NCBI RefSeq assembly: GCF_009695635.1
Contig: NZ_VUNN01000001.1
Span: forward strand, 1-64,000
Direction: 5' to 3'
Source: Bullifex porci
Lineage (GTDB): Bacteria; Spirochaetota; Spirochaetia; Sphaerochaetales; Sphaerochaetaceae
Length of the DNA: 64,000 nt
The translations under genes were made by a program, and so were the position numbers. Shown piece after piece: positions 44,411 to 54,600 of the stretch. Position 1 is the stretch's first letter; the number at the start of each line of letters is the position of its first letter. The notes under the pieces are model-generated. The model ran no database searches and was not told the DNA's origin. It saw only the letters and a program-made list of their open reading frames with translations.

Positions 44411-44848
44411 ATGAATCATCTAAATTGTATCCTCGTTGAAGGAAATGTGTGCTTTGAACCAAAAGCAGTCTGCACTAGCGCAAAAACTAGTTCAGAACTC
44501 GTTGTGATGAGACTAGCTTCTAATAGGTACTATAACAACCTAGCTGGTCAGAAAATGCAGGATACGCTTTACATCGATGTTGAAGCGTGGGGCAAGGTCG
44601 GTAAAAAGGCTCTTGAGTATATCCAAAAGGGTATGAGTATTAGAGTCGTAGGACGTCTTAGAATGAATGAGTATAAGACTAATGATGACAAAAAGTGCGA
44701 AAAGACAGTAATTGTTGCAGAGCACATCGAATTTAACCGTCTTAAAAAGAGTAAGGTTAAAGGCGAAGAGGATGTTCTTGAGGAAGTTACTATCGACGCA
44801 GACAAAGAGGACAGTGTTTGCGAGCAGCCTTGTCTTTATGAGTTTTAA
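44411..44848 (+). CDS. ssb: Single-stranded DNA-binding protein
   Basis: The 145-aa protein has one OB fold: NCILVEGNVCFEP (strand 1), VVMRLASNRYYNN, DTLYIDVEAWGKVGKKALEYIQKG (about 55-78) and IRVVGRLRMNEY. It binds ssDNA as a tetramer. The linker is short and acidic. The C-terminal tip is CLYEF, so the usual DDxPF-type interaction tip is reduced to an acidic-aromatic end. AGGAGG lies 7 nt before ATG. It is followed by a strong terminator. Confidence 0.88.
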   Translation: MNHLNCILVEGNVCFEPKAVCTSAKTSSELVVMRLASNRYYNNLAGQKMQDTLYIDVEAWGKVGKKALEYIQKGMSIRVVGRLRMNEYKTNDDKKCEKTVIVAEHIEFNRLKKSKVKGEEDVLEEVTIDADKEDSVCEQPCLYEF

Positions 44849-44857
44849 AAACTAGGC

Positions 44858-44885
44858 CTTTAGGCTGGTTTAAGCCAGCCTAAAG
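44858..44885. terminator. Terminator between ssb and the convergent lipoprotein gene
   Basis: TTTAGGCTGG (44859-44868) pairs perfectly with CCAGCCTAAA (44875-44884), with an additional C-G pair. The hairpin fills the 39-bp gap between the two stop codons. Confidence 0.75.
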
Positions 44886-44887
44886 CT

Positions 44888-45856
44888 TTACTCAGATGGA
44901 GGAGTATATATCTTTTCGTTATTACTATTTCCAAAGGTTAAGCATTTAGTATCACAGATATAAAAGTCAATATTTTTATTTGTATCATCTGTTCCATTAA
45001 ATCTATTAATTGTTCTAGTACTAGTTGTGTGCTTTGAGTATACAGGCTCATCGATCCACTCAAAATCAGCCACAAGCTCCTTATAGCTCTTTTCAACCTT
45101 AGCATTGCCAAAGCCAGAGTATGTAGTAGCTTCATTATCTGAGTAAACAAGAGCATCTAGGATTTCACCATTTCCACTAATAGTATCGTATAAGACAAAG
45201 CACCCATTATTAGTTGCAAGCTTTACACTGCTTTTTGCTTCAATTTGATATGTAGTATTACCAGTATTATTTGTAAAGCTATCTTTTTCAGGCTTTGAGC
45301 TCCAATAAATTACTATGTAGTCACCACGCTTAACATCTATTGAAGGAAGTGTAAAGCCAAAGGTCTCATTACCCTTTGTGCCATTAGCACAATATATACC
45401 CTCTGTATTTCCCTCTGTATATGCTAAAAGCTCTATTCTATCTGGCTGTGTTGGTGTTCCCTTCGATGAGAACTCAGTAATCTTAATATTTGGGAGCTTA
45501 TCATTTCTTCCCGAGATTGTGAAAATAAAGCTTGAGGAGTTTCCATGTAAATCCTCAACTATTAAATAAAGCTCCTTGGCTTCACTAACAGATAAAGGCT
45601 TTGGGAAGGTAAGCTGTAGCTTCGATGATGAAAGCTTTTTATATTGAAGCTTTTCACCATCTAGCGTTGCTTTAACAACTACTATATCTTCATCGAACTG
45701 GGCGCTAGCACTATTGGTGCTTTCCACATTGAGAGATAATAAGCATGGTAGTGTTTTATCATTTGCACTAAGCATGTTGAAAATATCTCCTAGCTCTTGG
45801 CTTTGACAGCCAATAAGTGATAAAAGGATTAAAAGAAAATAAATAAAGTACTTCAT
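44888..45856 (-). CDS. Lipoprotein with a possible lamin-tail-like domain
   Basis: The start is ATG 45856, giving a 322-aa lipoprotein (lipobox LIGC, Cys about 17); a longer frame to 45907 would have no signal at its end and would overlap argH. After an Ig-like strand region (residues 40-110), the segment IKITEFSSKGTPTQPDRIEL through VKRGDYIVIYWS and the later EKDSFTNNTGN and DALVYSDNEAT matches the lamin-tail (LTD) pattern 'I.E....  ...IEL.N', which occurs in secreted bacterial proteins. The domain call is inference. Function unknown. Confidence 0.55.
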   Translation of the reverse strand: MKYFIYFLLILLSLIGCQSQELGDIFNMLSANDKTLPCLLSLNVESTNSASAQFDEDIVVVKATLDGEKLQYKKLSSSKLQLTFPKPLSVSEAKELYLIVEDLHGNSSSFIFTISGRNDKLPNIKITEFSSKGTPTQPDRIELLAYTEGNTEGIYCANGTKGNETFGFTLPSIDVKRGDYIVIYWSSKPEKDSFTNNTGNTTYQIEAKSSVKLATNNGCFVLYDTISGNGEILDALVYSDNEATTYSGFGNAKVEKSYKELVADFEWIDEPVYSKHTTSTRTINRFNGTDDTNKNIDFYICDTKCLTFGNSNNEKIYTPPSE

Positions 45857-45900
45857 ATTAATAATACAATTTTTCAATTGTTTTTTTACAGGAGAGATAA

Positions 45901-47274
45901 ATGGCAAAGCTTTGGCAGAAGAACTATTCGCTGGATTTATTAATGCAGCACTTTACAGTTCGCAATGACTATATTTTAGACCAAGAGCTATTAATTAGTG
46001 ATGTTGTTGCATCAAATGCACATGCAATGATGCTAAATAAAATAGGTATTCTTACAGCTAAGGAGCTTGAAGAGCTTAGAGAGGGGCTTAAAGAGATTAT
46101 CGAGCAAAAGCTCACAACAGGCTTTGAGATAAAGGAAGAGGATGAGGATTGTCATACTGCAATCGAAGGGTATTTGTCAAAGCGCTTTGGTGAAACTGGT
46201 AAAAGAATCCACACAGGTAGAAGTAGAAATGACCAGGTTCAAACTGCATTAAGACTCTATATGCGAGAGGCTTCAATTAAGATCGCAAATGAAACTCTAA
46301 GCTTTGCTCTTGAATTACTTGCCTTTGCAAAGAGATATGAGTTTGTTCCAATGCCAGGAAGAACTCATATGCAATTAGCTATGCCATCATCTGTAGGCTT
46401 ATGGAGTGCATCTTTTGCTGAGGAATTAATTGATGAAGTAAAAATACTATTAAACGTTAATGAGCTTTTAGATCAATCTCCACTTGGCTCTGCTGCTTCC
46501 TACGGAACTCCTATCTTCCTAGATAGAGAGTATAGTGCTAAGCTAATGGGCTTTGAGAAGGTTCAAAATAATGTTTTATATTCAAATAACTCTAGAGGAA
46601 AGTTTGAAGCTATCCTTTTAGATGCACTTTCATATATTGCACTTACAATTAGTAAGCTAAGTCAGGATTTAATTCTTTTTACACTCCCTGAATTTGGATA
46701 TTTCTCACTTCCTAAGGAGCTTACTACAGGAAGCTCTATTATGCCTCAGAAAAAAAATCCTGATGGCCTTGAGCTTGCTAGAAGTAGAAGCTGCCTAATT
46801 ACCTCTGCCTCTGAAAGAGTTAAGGATACTATTAGAAGCCTTCCTAGTGGATATAATCGTGATTTCCAAGATACTAAGGAGCCTGTTATCGAAGGTATTC
46901 GTGCTTGCTTTGACTTAGTTGCAATAATGGCACGTATGGTTGACGGCTTAATTGTTCATGAGGATAAGCTTGTCCAAGCTTGTAAAAGTGAGCTCTATGC
47001 AACAGATAAGGTCTTTAGAATGGTAAAGGAAGGAAAGAGCTTTAGAGATAGCTATAAGGAGGTAGGTCTTTCATTAGAGGATGTTAAGGCTGATGACCCT
47101 TATGAAGCTTTAAAGAGCAGAACTAGCATTGGAGCTGCTAATAATCTAAGACTTGAGAATAGCAAAAAAGAAGCAGATGACCTTGTAGCCATCTGCAATG
47201 AAAAGTTTGAAAAATACAGTAAAGCCTATGAGGCTTTAACTGGTAGAAAGGAGCTAAGCCTTATTACTTGGTAA
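45901..47274 (+). CDS. argH: Argininosuccinate lyase
   Basis: The enzyme cleaves argininosuccinate to arginine and fumarate. The 457-aa protein has the superfamily motifs EEDEDCHTAIEGYL (His about 89), HTGRSRNDQVQTALRLYMRE (about 106), MPGRTHMQLAMP (about 155) and the flexible catalytic loop GSSIMPQKKNPDGLEL (about 280; Ser is the base). AGGAGAG lies upstream of ATG. No argG or argF is in the window. Its end overlaps the convergent phosphate-symporter gene by 11 bp. Confidence 0.94.
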   Translation: MAKLWQKNYSLDLLMQHFTVRNDYILDQELLISDVVASNAHAMMLNKIGILTAKELEELREGLKEIIEQKLTTGFEIKEEDEDCHTAIEGYLSKRFGETGKRIHTGRSRNDQVQTALRLYMREASIKIANETLSFALELLAFAKRYEFVPMPGRTHMQLAMPSSVGLWSASFAEELIDEVKILLNVNELLDQSPLGSAASYGTPIFLDREYSAKLMGFEKVQNNVLYSNNSRGKFEAILLDALSYIALTISKLSQDLILFTLPEFGYFSLPKELTTGSSIMPQKKNPDGLELARSRSCLITSASERVKDTIRSLPSGYNRDFQDTKEPVIEGIRACFDLVAIMARMVDGLIVHEDKLVQACKSELYATDKVFRMVKEGKSFRDSYKEVGLSLEDVKADDPYEALKSRTSIGAANNLRLENSKKEADDLVAICNEKFEKYSKAYEALTGRKELSLITW

Positions 47275-48979
47275 TTTGGCTTGGAAGTGGGGTATGCTTT
47301 TTTACCTCATGGTAACACTCTGCAATATTAATTAAGTAGTCACCAATATGCTCGAGGTTTCGTTCGATCTCGAGCATTAATAATTCTACCTGAACATCCT
47401 CAACTCCAACAGAGAGACGAGAACGAATTCTACCAGATAGAGTCTTATGCTGAGTATTGATACTTCTCTCAAAGGCTAATGAGGTCTCTAAATCATCTCT
47501 ATCCATACCTGTATCTGTATGAGATGTAATAAAGACAATGAACTTAGATACTAAATCGATTAAGGATCTAACTTCTAATTCCTCCTCCTGAGTAAAGGTA
47601 AGCTTTTGCTTTATTCTCTGCTCTGTAATTTTAATCAAGTTAAAGATACTATCTGTTACAGATTCAAGCTCATCGATAACTCTGAAAAGATTAGATACAG
47701 ATCCTGAGGATGCCATATTATCTCTTTGAATTTTTACACATACACTAGTAAGCTGTTCCTGCATTTGGTCTGCATAATCCTCTTTCTTCTTTAATGAGGA
47801 AACAACCTTATCAATATCGATATCATTTCTTGCAAAGGCATTGTGGTATTCATCAAACATATCCTTAGCAAGATTAGCCATTTTAGTTATTTCACCATTT
47901 ACAGCTAATAGGTAAAGCTCTGGAGCCTCCATGTAAGGACCTGAGATATATGAGAAGTGGTAATCATCCTCACTATAAACCTTTTTATCCTTAACAAGCT
48001 TTGTAATGAAATTTGAATATTGGTTGATAAATGGGAAGAATAAAAGTGTGTTTGCACTGTTAAAGAGGGTGTGGAACATAGCTAAGAATGCTGGAAGAGT
48101 TTCTCTTAGCGCTTCCCCCTGCATTGAGTAGATATCTCCTGGAGTAATTGAGTTTACAATGAAAATCATTGGTTTAAATAAAATCATTGCAATAATTGAG
48201 CCAATGACGTTAAAGAAGATATGCGCAAGCGCTGCTCTCTTTGCATTTGTAGAGGCTCCTACTGAAGCAAGGTATGCAGTTACTGTTGTACCGATGTTTT
48301 GTCCAAGACAGAGAGCACATGCTGTATATAGTCCAATCCATCCCTGATAAGCGAGTGTAATTGTAATAGCCATTGTAGCTGAGGAGGATTGTACTACTAT
48401 TGTAATAATAGTACCTGCTAATACACAAATCAGCATTGAAGTAACAGATTGATCCTCTAATGCAGATAGTAGCTTAATCATTGTTTGGTTTTCTGAGATA
48501 TCTGGCATTGAGGTTTGTAAAAATTCAAGTCCGATAAATAAAATACCAAAGCCTAAAAATATCTCTGAAACCTCTTTAAAGCGTGAATTAGATGAGAACA
48601 TTAATGGAAGAGATACTGCAATAGCAACTAATGCTAATACTGTAATATCCATCTTGAAGCCAAGTATTGCTACAATCCAGCCTGTTATTGTGGTACCAAT
48701 GTTAGCACCTAATATTACTCCAATAGCTTGAGTTAAGCTCATCAGAGAGGCGTTTACAAAGGATACAACCATTACAGTTGTTGCCGAAGATGATTGAATT
48801 ATTAATGTAACAATAATTCCTGTAAAAACCGATAGGAATCGGTTAGCGGTCATAAGATGAAGTATTGATTTCATCTTCGCGCCCGCACATTTCTGTAGTC
48901 CATCTGATAAAAGCTTCATTCCATAAAGGAAGAGACCGATAGAACCTACAATTTCAAAAAGCGATGCAATGAGTTTCAT
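47264..48979 (-). CDS. Na+/phosphate symporter with PhoU-like domain
   Basis: The 571-aa inner-membrane protein has two repeated Na/Pi-cotransporter halves, each with a QSSSA motif (LIIQSSSATTVMV, about 60, and IVVQSSSATMAIT, about 195) and with GANIGTT/GQNIGTT loops. Hydrophobic helices cover residues 1-310. A C-terminal PhoU-like helical domain (about 340-565) is typical of NptA/YjbB-type proteins and may sense phosphate state. Substrate phosphate is inferred from the family. It is divergent from prs. Confidence 0.88.
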   Translation of the reverse strand: MKLIASLFEIVGSIGLFLYGMKLLSDGLQKCAGAKMKSILHLMTANRFLSVFTGIIVTLIIQSSSATTVMVVSFVNASLMSLTQAIGVILGANIGTTITGWIVAILGFKMDITVLALVAIAVSLPLMFSSNSRFKEVSEIFLGFGILFIGLEFLQTSMPDISENQTMIKLLSALEDQSVTSMLICVLAGTIITIVVQSSSATMAITITLAYQGWIGLYTACALCLGQNIGTTVTAYLASVGASTNAKRAALAHIFFNVIGSIIAMILFKPMIFIVNSITPGDIYSMQGEALRETLPAFLAMFHTLFNSANTLLFFPFINQYSNFITKLVKDKKVYSEDDYHFSYISGPYMEAPELYLLAVNGEITKMANLAKDMFDEYHNAFARNDIDIDKVVSSLKKKEDYADQMQEQLTSVCVKIQRDNMASSGSVSNLFRVIDELESVTDSIFNLIKITEQRIKQKLTFTQEEELEVRSLIDLVSKFIVFITSHTDTGMDRDDLETSLAFERSINTQHKTLSGRIRSRLSVGVEDVQVELLMLEIERNLEHIGDYLINIAECYHEVKKHTPLPSQITK

Positions 48980-49153
48980 ACATTTTAAAAGCTACCAAAT
49001 GGTTTGTAGGTGGGTAAAGGATATCGCTTAAGGGCTTTTGTGAAATTTGTGTAAAATTTTTTCACGACATTTGTTTGGATTTATCCATCATAAAGTGTTA
49101 ATAATCATATTTCATAATTGAACTTTTATACCTTCTTTTATAAAGTATATGGC

Positions 49154-50440
49154 ATGAGTATCATTAAGCCACACAAACTTGGAGTTATCGCAGGCCCTGG
49201 CACAGAATATTTTGCAGGGAAGGTTGTAAAGCATTTAAGAAGGCTTTATATAGATCGTTATGAGAAGGTTTCAAAGGCCCTCAGCAAACGTCACGAGATG
49301 AGTGAAGAGGAGCTGTTAAAGAGAGTTACATTGTTGGATGATCTTGATAGCAAGAAAATCCCAACAGGAAAGCTACCTTCTTCCTTTTATTGCCCTGATT
49401 TTACAATAAACGTTAAATACACTCGTTTTGCTAATGGTGAGGAAAAGGCAGAGCTTATCGACCCTGTAAGAGGTCTTAACGTCTATATTATATATGATAT
49501 TTCTAACTGTGCACCTATTAAGGTTGCAGGCCTTGAGAACCCTCAGCCTTTAAGTGTTAATGACCATTTAATGTTCTTGTTTACTACAGTTGATGCTGTA
49601 AGACTCGCAGGAGCAGCTTCAATTACTCTAGTATTACCTACATATCCATATGCAAGACAACATAAGAAGGCAGGCCGTGAGGCTTTAACAGCTTCCTTAT
49701 TTGCTCGTTTCTGTGAACAGCTAGGAGTTGAAAGAATTATTACTCTTGATATCCACTCTAGAGAAATTGAAAATGCATTTAGAACCTGTCACCTTGAGAA
49801 CCTCCATGGCTCTTATCAGACACTCATTGCTCTTAGAAAGGTTATTGATTTAGCAGATCCTGACTTAGTAGTAGTTTCTCCTGATACAGGTGCTGTATCA
49901 AGAAATAAGTTCTATGCTCAGGGCTTACACAGACCTCTTGCTATGCTATATAAGGAAAGAGACTACTCAATTGTAAGTAAGGATGCTAAGAATAGTAATA
50001 TTAAGAGTATTAACCTACTTGGTGATGTAAGAGGTAAAACTGTCTTAATGGCAGATGATATGATTGCAACAGGTGGTACAATGATAATCGCTATGAGAGA
50101 GCTTATGAAGCTTGGTGCTAAAAAGATTATCTGTATGGTATCACTCCCATTTTTTAATGGTAATGCAGTTGAAAACTTCGATGCAGCATATAAGGAAGGA
50201 GTTTTCTATAGAATTATTGGTACTAATGCTGTTTATCAGGGTAAGGATTTACTTGAAAAGGAATGGTTTGTTCAAGCAGATGTAACAGAGCTTTTTGCTC
50301 GTGTTATCTCTAGATTACACCATGGTAGATCAATTTCTCCTCTACTTGATAATAGAAAGTTCATTCAAAAGCTAATCGATCAATCACAAGCGGGTATCGG
50401 ACTTAGTGATGATGATCAGGCGGCCAAGCTCCCTGACTGA
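49154..50440 (+). CDS. prs: Ribose-phosphate pyrophosphokinase (PRPP synthetase)
   Basis: The enzyme makes PRPP for pyrimidine, purine and amino-acid synthesis. PRTase-type motifs are LPTYPYARQHKKAG (about 168-180), ITLDIHSREIENAF (catalytic-loop region) and the PRPP loop VLMADDMIATGGTMI (about 297-311). At 428 aa from ATG 49154 it is over 100 residues longer than the usual 315: there is an insert near the N-terminus (RRLYIDRYEKVSKALSKR) and a C-terminal tail of about 50 residues. TTGAAC at 49118-49123, 17 bp, TAAAGT then 7 nt to ATG suggests another leaderless start; no Shine-Dalgarno sequence. Confidence 0.88.
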   Translation: MSIIKPHKLGVIAGPGTEYFAGKVVKHLRRLYIDRYEKVSKALSKRHEMSEEELLKRVTLLDDLDSKKIPTGKLPSSFYCPDFTINVKYTRFANGEEKAELIDPVRGLNVYIIYDISNCAPIKVAGLENPQPLSVNDHLMFLFTTVDAVRLAGAASITLVLPTYPYARQHKKAGREALTASLFARFCEQLGVERIITLDIHSREIENAFRTCHLENLHGSYQTLIALRKVIDLADPDLVVVSPDTGAVSRNKFYAQGLHRPLAMLYKERDYSIVSKDAKNSNIKSINLLGDVRGKTVLMADDMIATGGTMIIAMRELMKLGAKKIICMVSLPFFNGNAVENFDAAYKEGVFYRIIGTNAVYQGKDLLEKEWFVQADVTELFARVISRLHHGRSISPLLDNRKFIQKLIDQSQAGIGLSDDDQAAKLPD

Positions 50441-50471
50441 TTGATTAATTTTTTGAAGGAGGAATAGTACT

Positions 50472-51677
50472 ATGCAAATGTCAAAGAGAATCTCTTCCTT
50501 CCAGTGTTCTCCAATTAGAAGGCTTGTGCCTTACTCAAGAGATGCTGAAAGAAGAGGAATACATGTAATTCATCTTAATATCGGACAGCCTGATATCAAG
50601 ACACCTAAGGAAGCTATTAATGCAATTAACACATATAGTGAGGATGTAATTGCATATGGCGTTTCAGAGGGTGAGCTTGCTCTTAGAGAGTCCCTTTGTA
50701 AATATTATGAAAAGTATGGCGTTTCAGTAACTCCAGATAATATCATGATTACAACTGGTGGTAGTGAGGCTATTCAATTTGCTTTCATGACTCTTTGTGA
50801 CCCTTATGATGAAGTTATTATTCCTGAGCCTTTCTATACTAACGTTTCCACCTTTGCAAACATTGCAATGGTAAACCTAGTTCCTGTAACCAGCCAGGTC
50901 GATGATGCCTTTGTACTTCCTTCAATTGAGGACTTTGAAGCTAAGATCTCAAAGAAGACAATGGCAATTTTACTTTGTTCTCCAAATAACCCAACTGGGC
51001 ATGTATATACAAAAACTGAGCTTTTGCAACTTCTAGAACTATGTAAGAGACATGATATCTTCTTAATTGTAGATGAGGTATATAGAGAGTTCTGCTACGA
51101 TGGAGAGTCCTTTACAAGTGTTTTAACCTTCCCTGAATATAAGGATAGAATTATTTGTATCGATTCATTCTCTAAGAGATTTAGTATGTGTGGCTCTCGT
51201 ATTGGTGCTATCGTTTGCTACAATAAAGAGGTCCTTGATAGTGCTATGAAGCTTGCTCAAGCACGTCTCTGTCCTCCTGCTGTTGAGCAGGTTGCTGCAA
51301 CTGCAGCATTAACTGCTCCACAGGAGTACATCGATGACGTTGTTAAAGAGTATGAGAGAAGAAGAAATACTCTAGTTAGTGCAATCCAAGAGATTCCAGG
51401 GTGCAAGCTATCAAGACCAAAGGGTGCATTCTACTTTATCGTTGATTTCCCTGTTGATGATGCTGAGCGCTTTGCAATCTTCATGCTAAGGGACTTTAGC
51501 TATCAGGGAAATACAGTAATGTTTGCTCCTGCTGAGGATTTCTACGTAACAAAAAGCTTAGGTAAAACCCAAGCAAGAATCGCATATGTATTAAATGAGG
51601 ATGAGCTAAGACTTGCAGGAAAGTGTCTTGCGGAAGGTCTTAAGGCATATAGAAAACAAGTAATGGGATTGAGGTAA
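50472..51677 (+). CDS. Class I/II PLP-dependent aminotransferase (aspartate aminotransferase-like)
   Basis: The 401-aa fold-type-I enzyme has HLNIGQPDIKTP at the start of the large domain, TTGGSEAIQFAF (PLP-phosphate region, about 95), CSPNNPTGHVY (about 172), VDEVYREF (PLP-ring Asp about 200) and the Schiff-base lysine in SFSKRFSMCGSRIG (about 238). Substrate is not certain, as this group covers aspartate, alanine and aromatic amino acids. AGGAGGAAT lies 7 nt before ATG. The acidic-repeat gene starts 11 bp after the stop. Confidence 0.87.
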   Translation: MQMSKRISSFQCSPIRRLVPYSRDAERRGIHVIHLNIGQPDIKTPKEAINAINTYSEDVIAYGVSEGELALRESLCKYYEKYGVSVTPDNIMITTGGSEAIQFAFMTLCDPYDEVIIPEPFYTNVSTFANIAMVNLVPVTSQVDDAFVLPSIEDFEAKISKKTMAILLCSPNNPTGHVYTKTELLQLLELCKRHDIFLIVDEVYREFCYDGESFTSVLTFPEYKDRIICIDSFSKRFSMCGSRIGAIVCYNKEVLDSAMKLAQARLCPPAVEQVAATAALTAPQEYIDDVVKEYERRRNTLVSAIQEIPGCKLSRPKGAFYFIVDFPVDDAERFAIFMLRDFSYQGNTVMFAPAEDFYVTKSLGKTQARIAYVLNEDELRLAGKCLAEGLKAYRKQVMGLR

Positions 51678-51687
51678 GGAATTAATT

Positions 51688-54600
51688 ATGATCTTTGCAA
51701 ACGATGACTTAGCTGACAACATGAGACTTGATAAAGCTAAGAGGAATGTACAAGAGGCTTCGCAGTATTTCGAGAACGATGTAGTCAGTATCGCAAGGAT
51801 CATAGCAATGTATTATCCTCTTGAGATATTAAAGATGTCCGCTTGGGAAGAGAGGAGAATACATCTTTCTAAGAATGATAAGGCCTCCATGATGGAAGCC
51901 TCCTTCCTACCATTATTGCTTCAATCAATTGTTCAAAGTAAAAAGTTCTACAGTGAAAAGGGCTTTTCTGCTAATCGTGATATTAAAGAAAAGGATTGGA
52001 ATAGAATTAAAGCCCTTTCAAAGGATGCCTTCAAACGTCTTACTTGGTATATTGAAAACTACGCTGTAATCCAAGTTAAAGAGGGCGTAATATCTCCAAG
52101 CCACTACACAATCTATCGTGATACCTTACTAAATCAATATTGTTATCCAACACTACCAGATGAAATAGAGGAGCAAGTTAAGGAATTAGCACACTCTATA
52201 TTTGTCGATGATGAGAGTAATGTTAAAGCTATTTTAGGAGTCGATGCTAATTTCTTTGCTAATGAGCTATCTAAAATTTGTGATAATGGAAAAAATGGTA
52301 TTTCTGAGTTATCAAGTGAAAGCTCTATACTCCATGCTGAGATAGATTTAAAGATTGCAAAGCTAAAAAGTGAAGATCCATCAAAGAGTGAAAAGGAGCT
52401 AATGAGCAGAGTAATTCGTGAGGGTGGATACTCATATAAGCTAGAAGAGCTTAGAAGAAAGAGAGATGATTTTGATCTCTTTGAGGTTGAAAGAGTAACA
52501 CTATTAAGTACTCATGCCTTAAAGCAGCTCTCTGCTACTGTTGGCTCCTATGAGGGTGACTTCATTAAAGATGGCTTTATGAGTGCAACAATAAAACCAT
52601 TCTTACGTTTTGCTGACCGCTTCTATCTATTTACTGGAAGAACACTCTTTTCTTCTCTTCCTGTCTCTTTTAAAGAGGCTGGAATTATATCTAATGATAA
52701 GCTTCAAAAGCTATTTTCCAACTATATTTTAAAGCTATTTTATGAAACTGATAGTGTTGATGTTTATCAATGGCGTGGTAATAGATTTGATATTTCATTG
52801 CTTCCAACCTTAAATTGGAAAAACTGGTTTAATGAGCCAGCTCATTTTGAATCAACACTATTACAAATTGAAGAAGAAAAGAGTAGAAAGCCACAGCTAG
52901 GTCACACAAGGCTAATCGTATTCCCAAATAATGATCAAAAGCTTGAAAAGCTTGCTGATAATACCTTCTCAATATCTCTTTCTGAATACGTTCACATCGT
53001 AAATAACGAGAATCTTACTAAGGAGTTCTTTAGAGCACTACTTGGACCTTTTAAAATTGAAAAGGGTGAGATGGAAGCCTTTGAAGATGTAATCGACGAT
53101 GATGACTATCTTACAGAGGAAAGCCATAATGAAGAAATAGAGCCTTTATCATCTGAGATTGAATATGAGTATGATAGTAGAGATGATGATGAAAAGGCGA
53201 TTGAAATCGAAAATAGATTAAATAATTCAGAGCCAAGTAATAATGACTATGGATATAAGATTCCTACTGCTGAGGAGCTAGAGAACCTTAAGGAGCGTTA
53301 TGCTCTTCCTGAAACATTTAAAAATGAAAGAGTTATTGAAGAGCTTGATGCTCTTGAAACAGATGAGTTTGATCAAACAACTCAAGAGGATGAGCTACCT
53401 AGCTTAGAAAATGATGAGCTTTCTGATATTGATGAGGATGATTATCTAACTGAAGCTGAGGAAGAAAAGGATGAAGAGTTTGTCGATGAAGACCCTGTTA
53501 CCTCATTCTTAGACGATGATGATTATGATGAGCAGCCAACTCTATTTGATCCTCTAAATCCAACTCAACCAAACTTTAATGCAATTTATACACCTCATCC
53601 AGACCATGCAGAGGAGGAATCCTTAGCAGAGGTTGAGGATGATACTGAATTACTTCACCTTGAGGATGGTGTATCAGAGGAAGAAACATTAAATGAAGAG
53701 GAAGATGATTTAGAAGAAGAGCTTCCTATTGATGAAGCTGATATCGATGAAAGCTCAGAAGAAAGTGGAAACACTGAAGAGGAAACTCTAGCAGAGGTTG
53801 AAGATGATATAGAGCCTCTACACATAGAGGATGGTGTATCAGAGGAAGAAACATTAGCTGAAGAGGAAGATGATTTAGCAGAGGAGCTTCCTGTTGAAGA
53901 AGCTGAATATCCTTTTGAAGCTGATGATAGCTCTGAAGTAAGAGAAAAATCTGAAGAGGAATCTTTATCAGAGGTCGAAGAGGATATAGAGCCTCTACAC
54001 TTAGAGGATAGTGCTTCAGAGGATGAAACACTATCTGAAGAGGAAGATGATTTAGCAGAAGAGCTTCCTATTGAAGAGATGGTTCCAGAAGAAGAAACTC
54101 CTGCTGAGGAAGAAACTCCTGTTGAAGAAGAACTTCCTGTTGAAGAAGAACTTCCTGTTGAAGAAGAACTTCCTGTTGAAGAAGAACTTCCTGTTGAAGA
54201 AGAACTTCCTGTTGAAGAAGAATCTCCTGTTGAAGAAGAATCTCCTGTTGAAGAGGAAACTCCAGTAGAAGAAACTTCTGTTGAAGAAGAAACTCCAGTT
54301 GAGGAAGAAACTCCTGTGGAGGAAGAAACTCCTGTGGAGGAAGAAACTCCTGTGGAGGAAGAAACTCCTGTGGAGGAAGAAACTCCTGTGGAGGAAGAAA
54401 CTCCTGTGGAGGAAGAAACTTCTGTGGAGGAAGAAACTCCTGCTGAGGAAGAAACTCCTGCTGAGGAAGAAACTCAAGTAGAGGAAGAATCTCAAGTAGA
54501 GGAAGAATCTCCTATTGAGGAAGAAGCTCCTATTGAGGAAGAAGCTCCTGTTGAACTTCAAATTGAAGATGAATTCCCACCTTTAATTGATGATATCATC

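Noticed and set aside
54082-54555. CRISPR-like array
   Set aside because: The repeats are head-to-tail 18-mers without unique spacers, in frame inside a gene, with no cas genes nearby.
54052-54561. Minus-strand open frame of 169 codons rich in Arg, Ser and Phe
   Set aside because: It is the complement of the 18-bp repeat array; repetition keeps all frames open. No ribosome-binding site.
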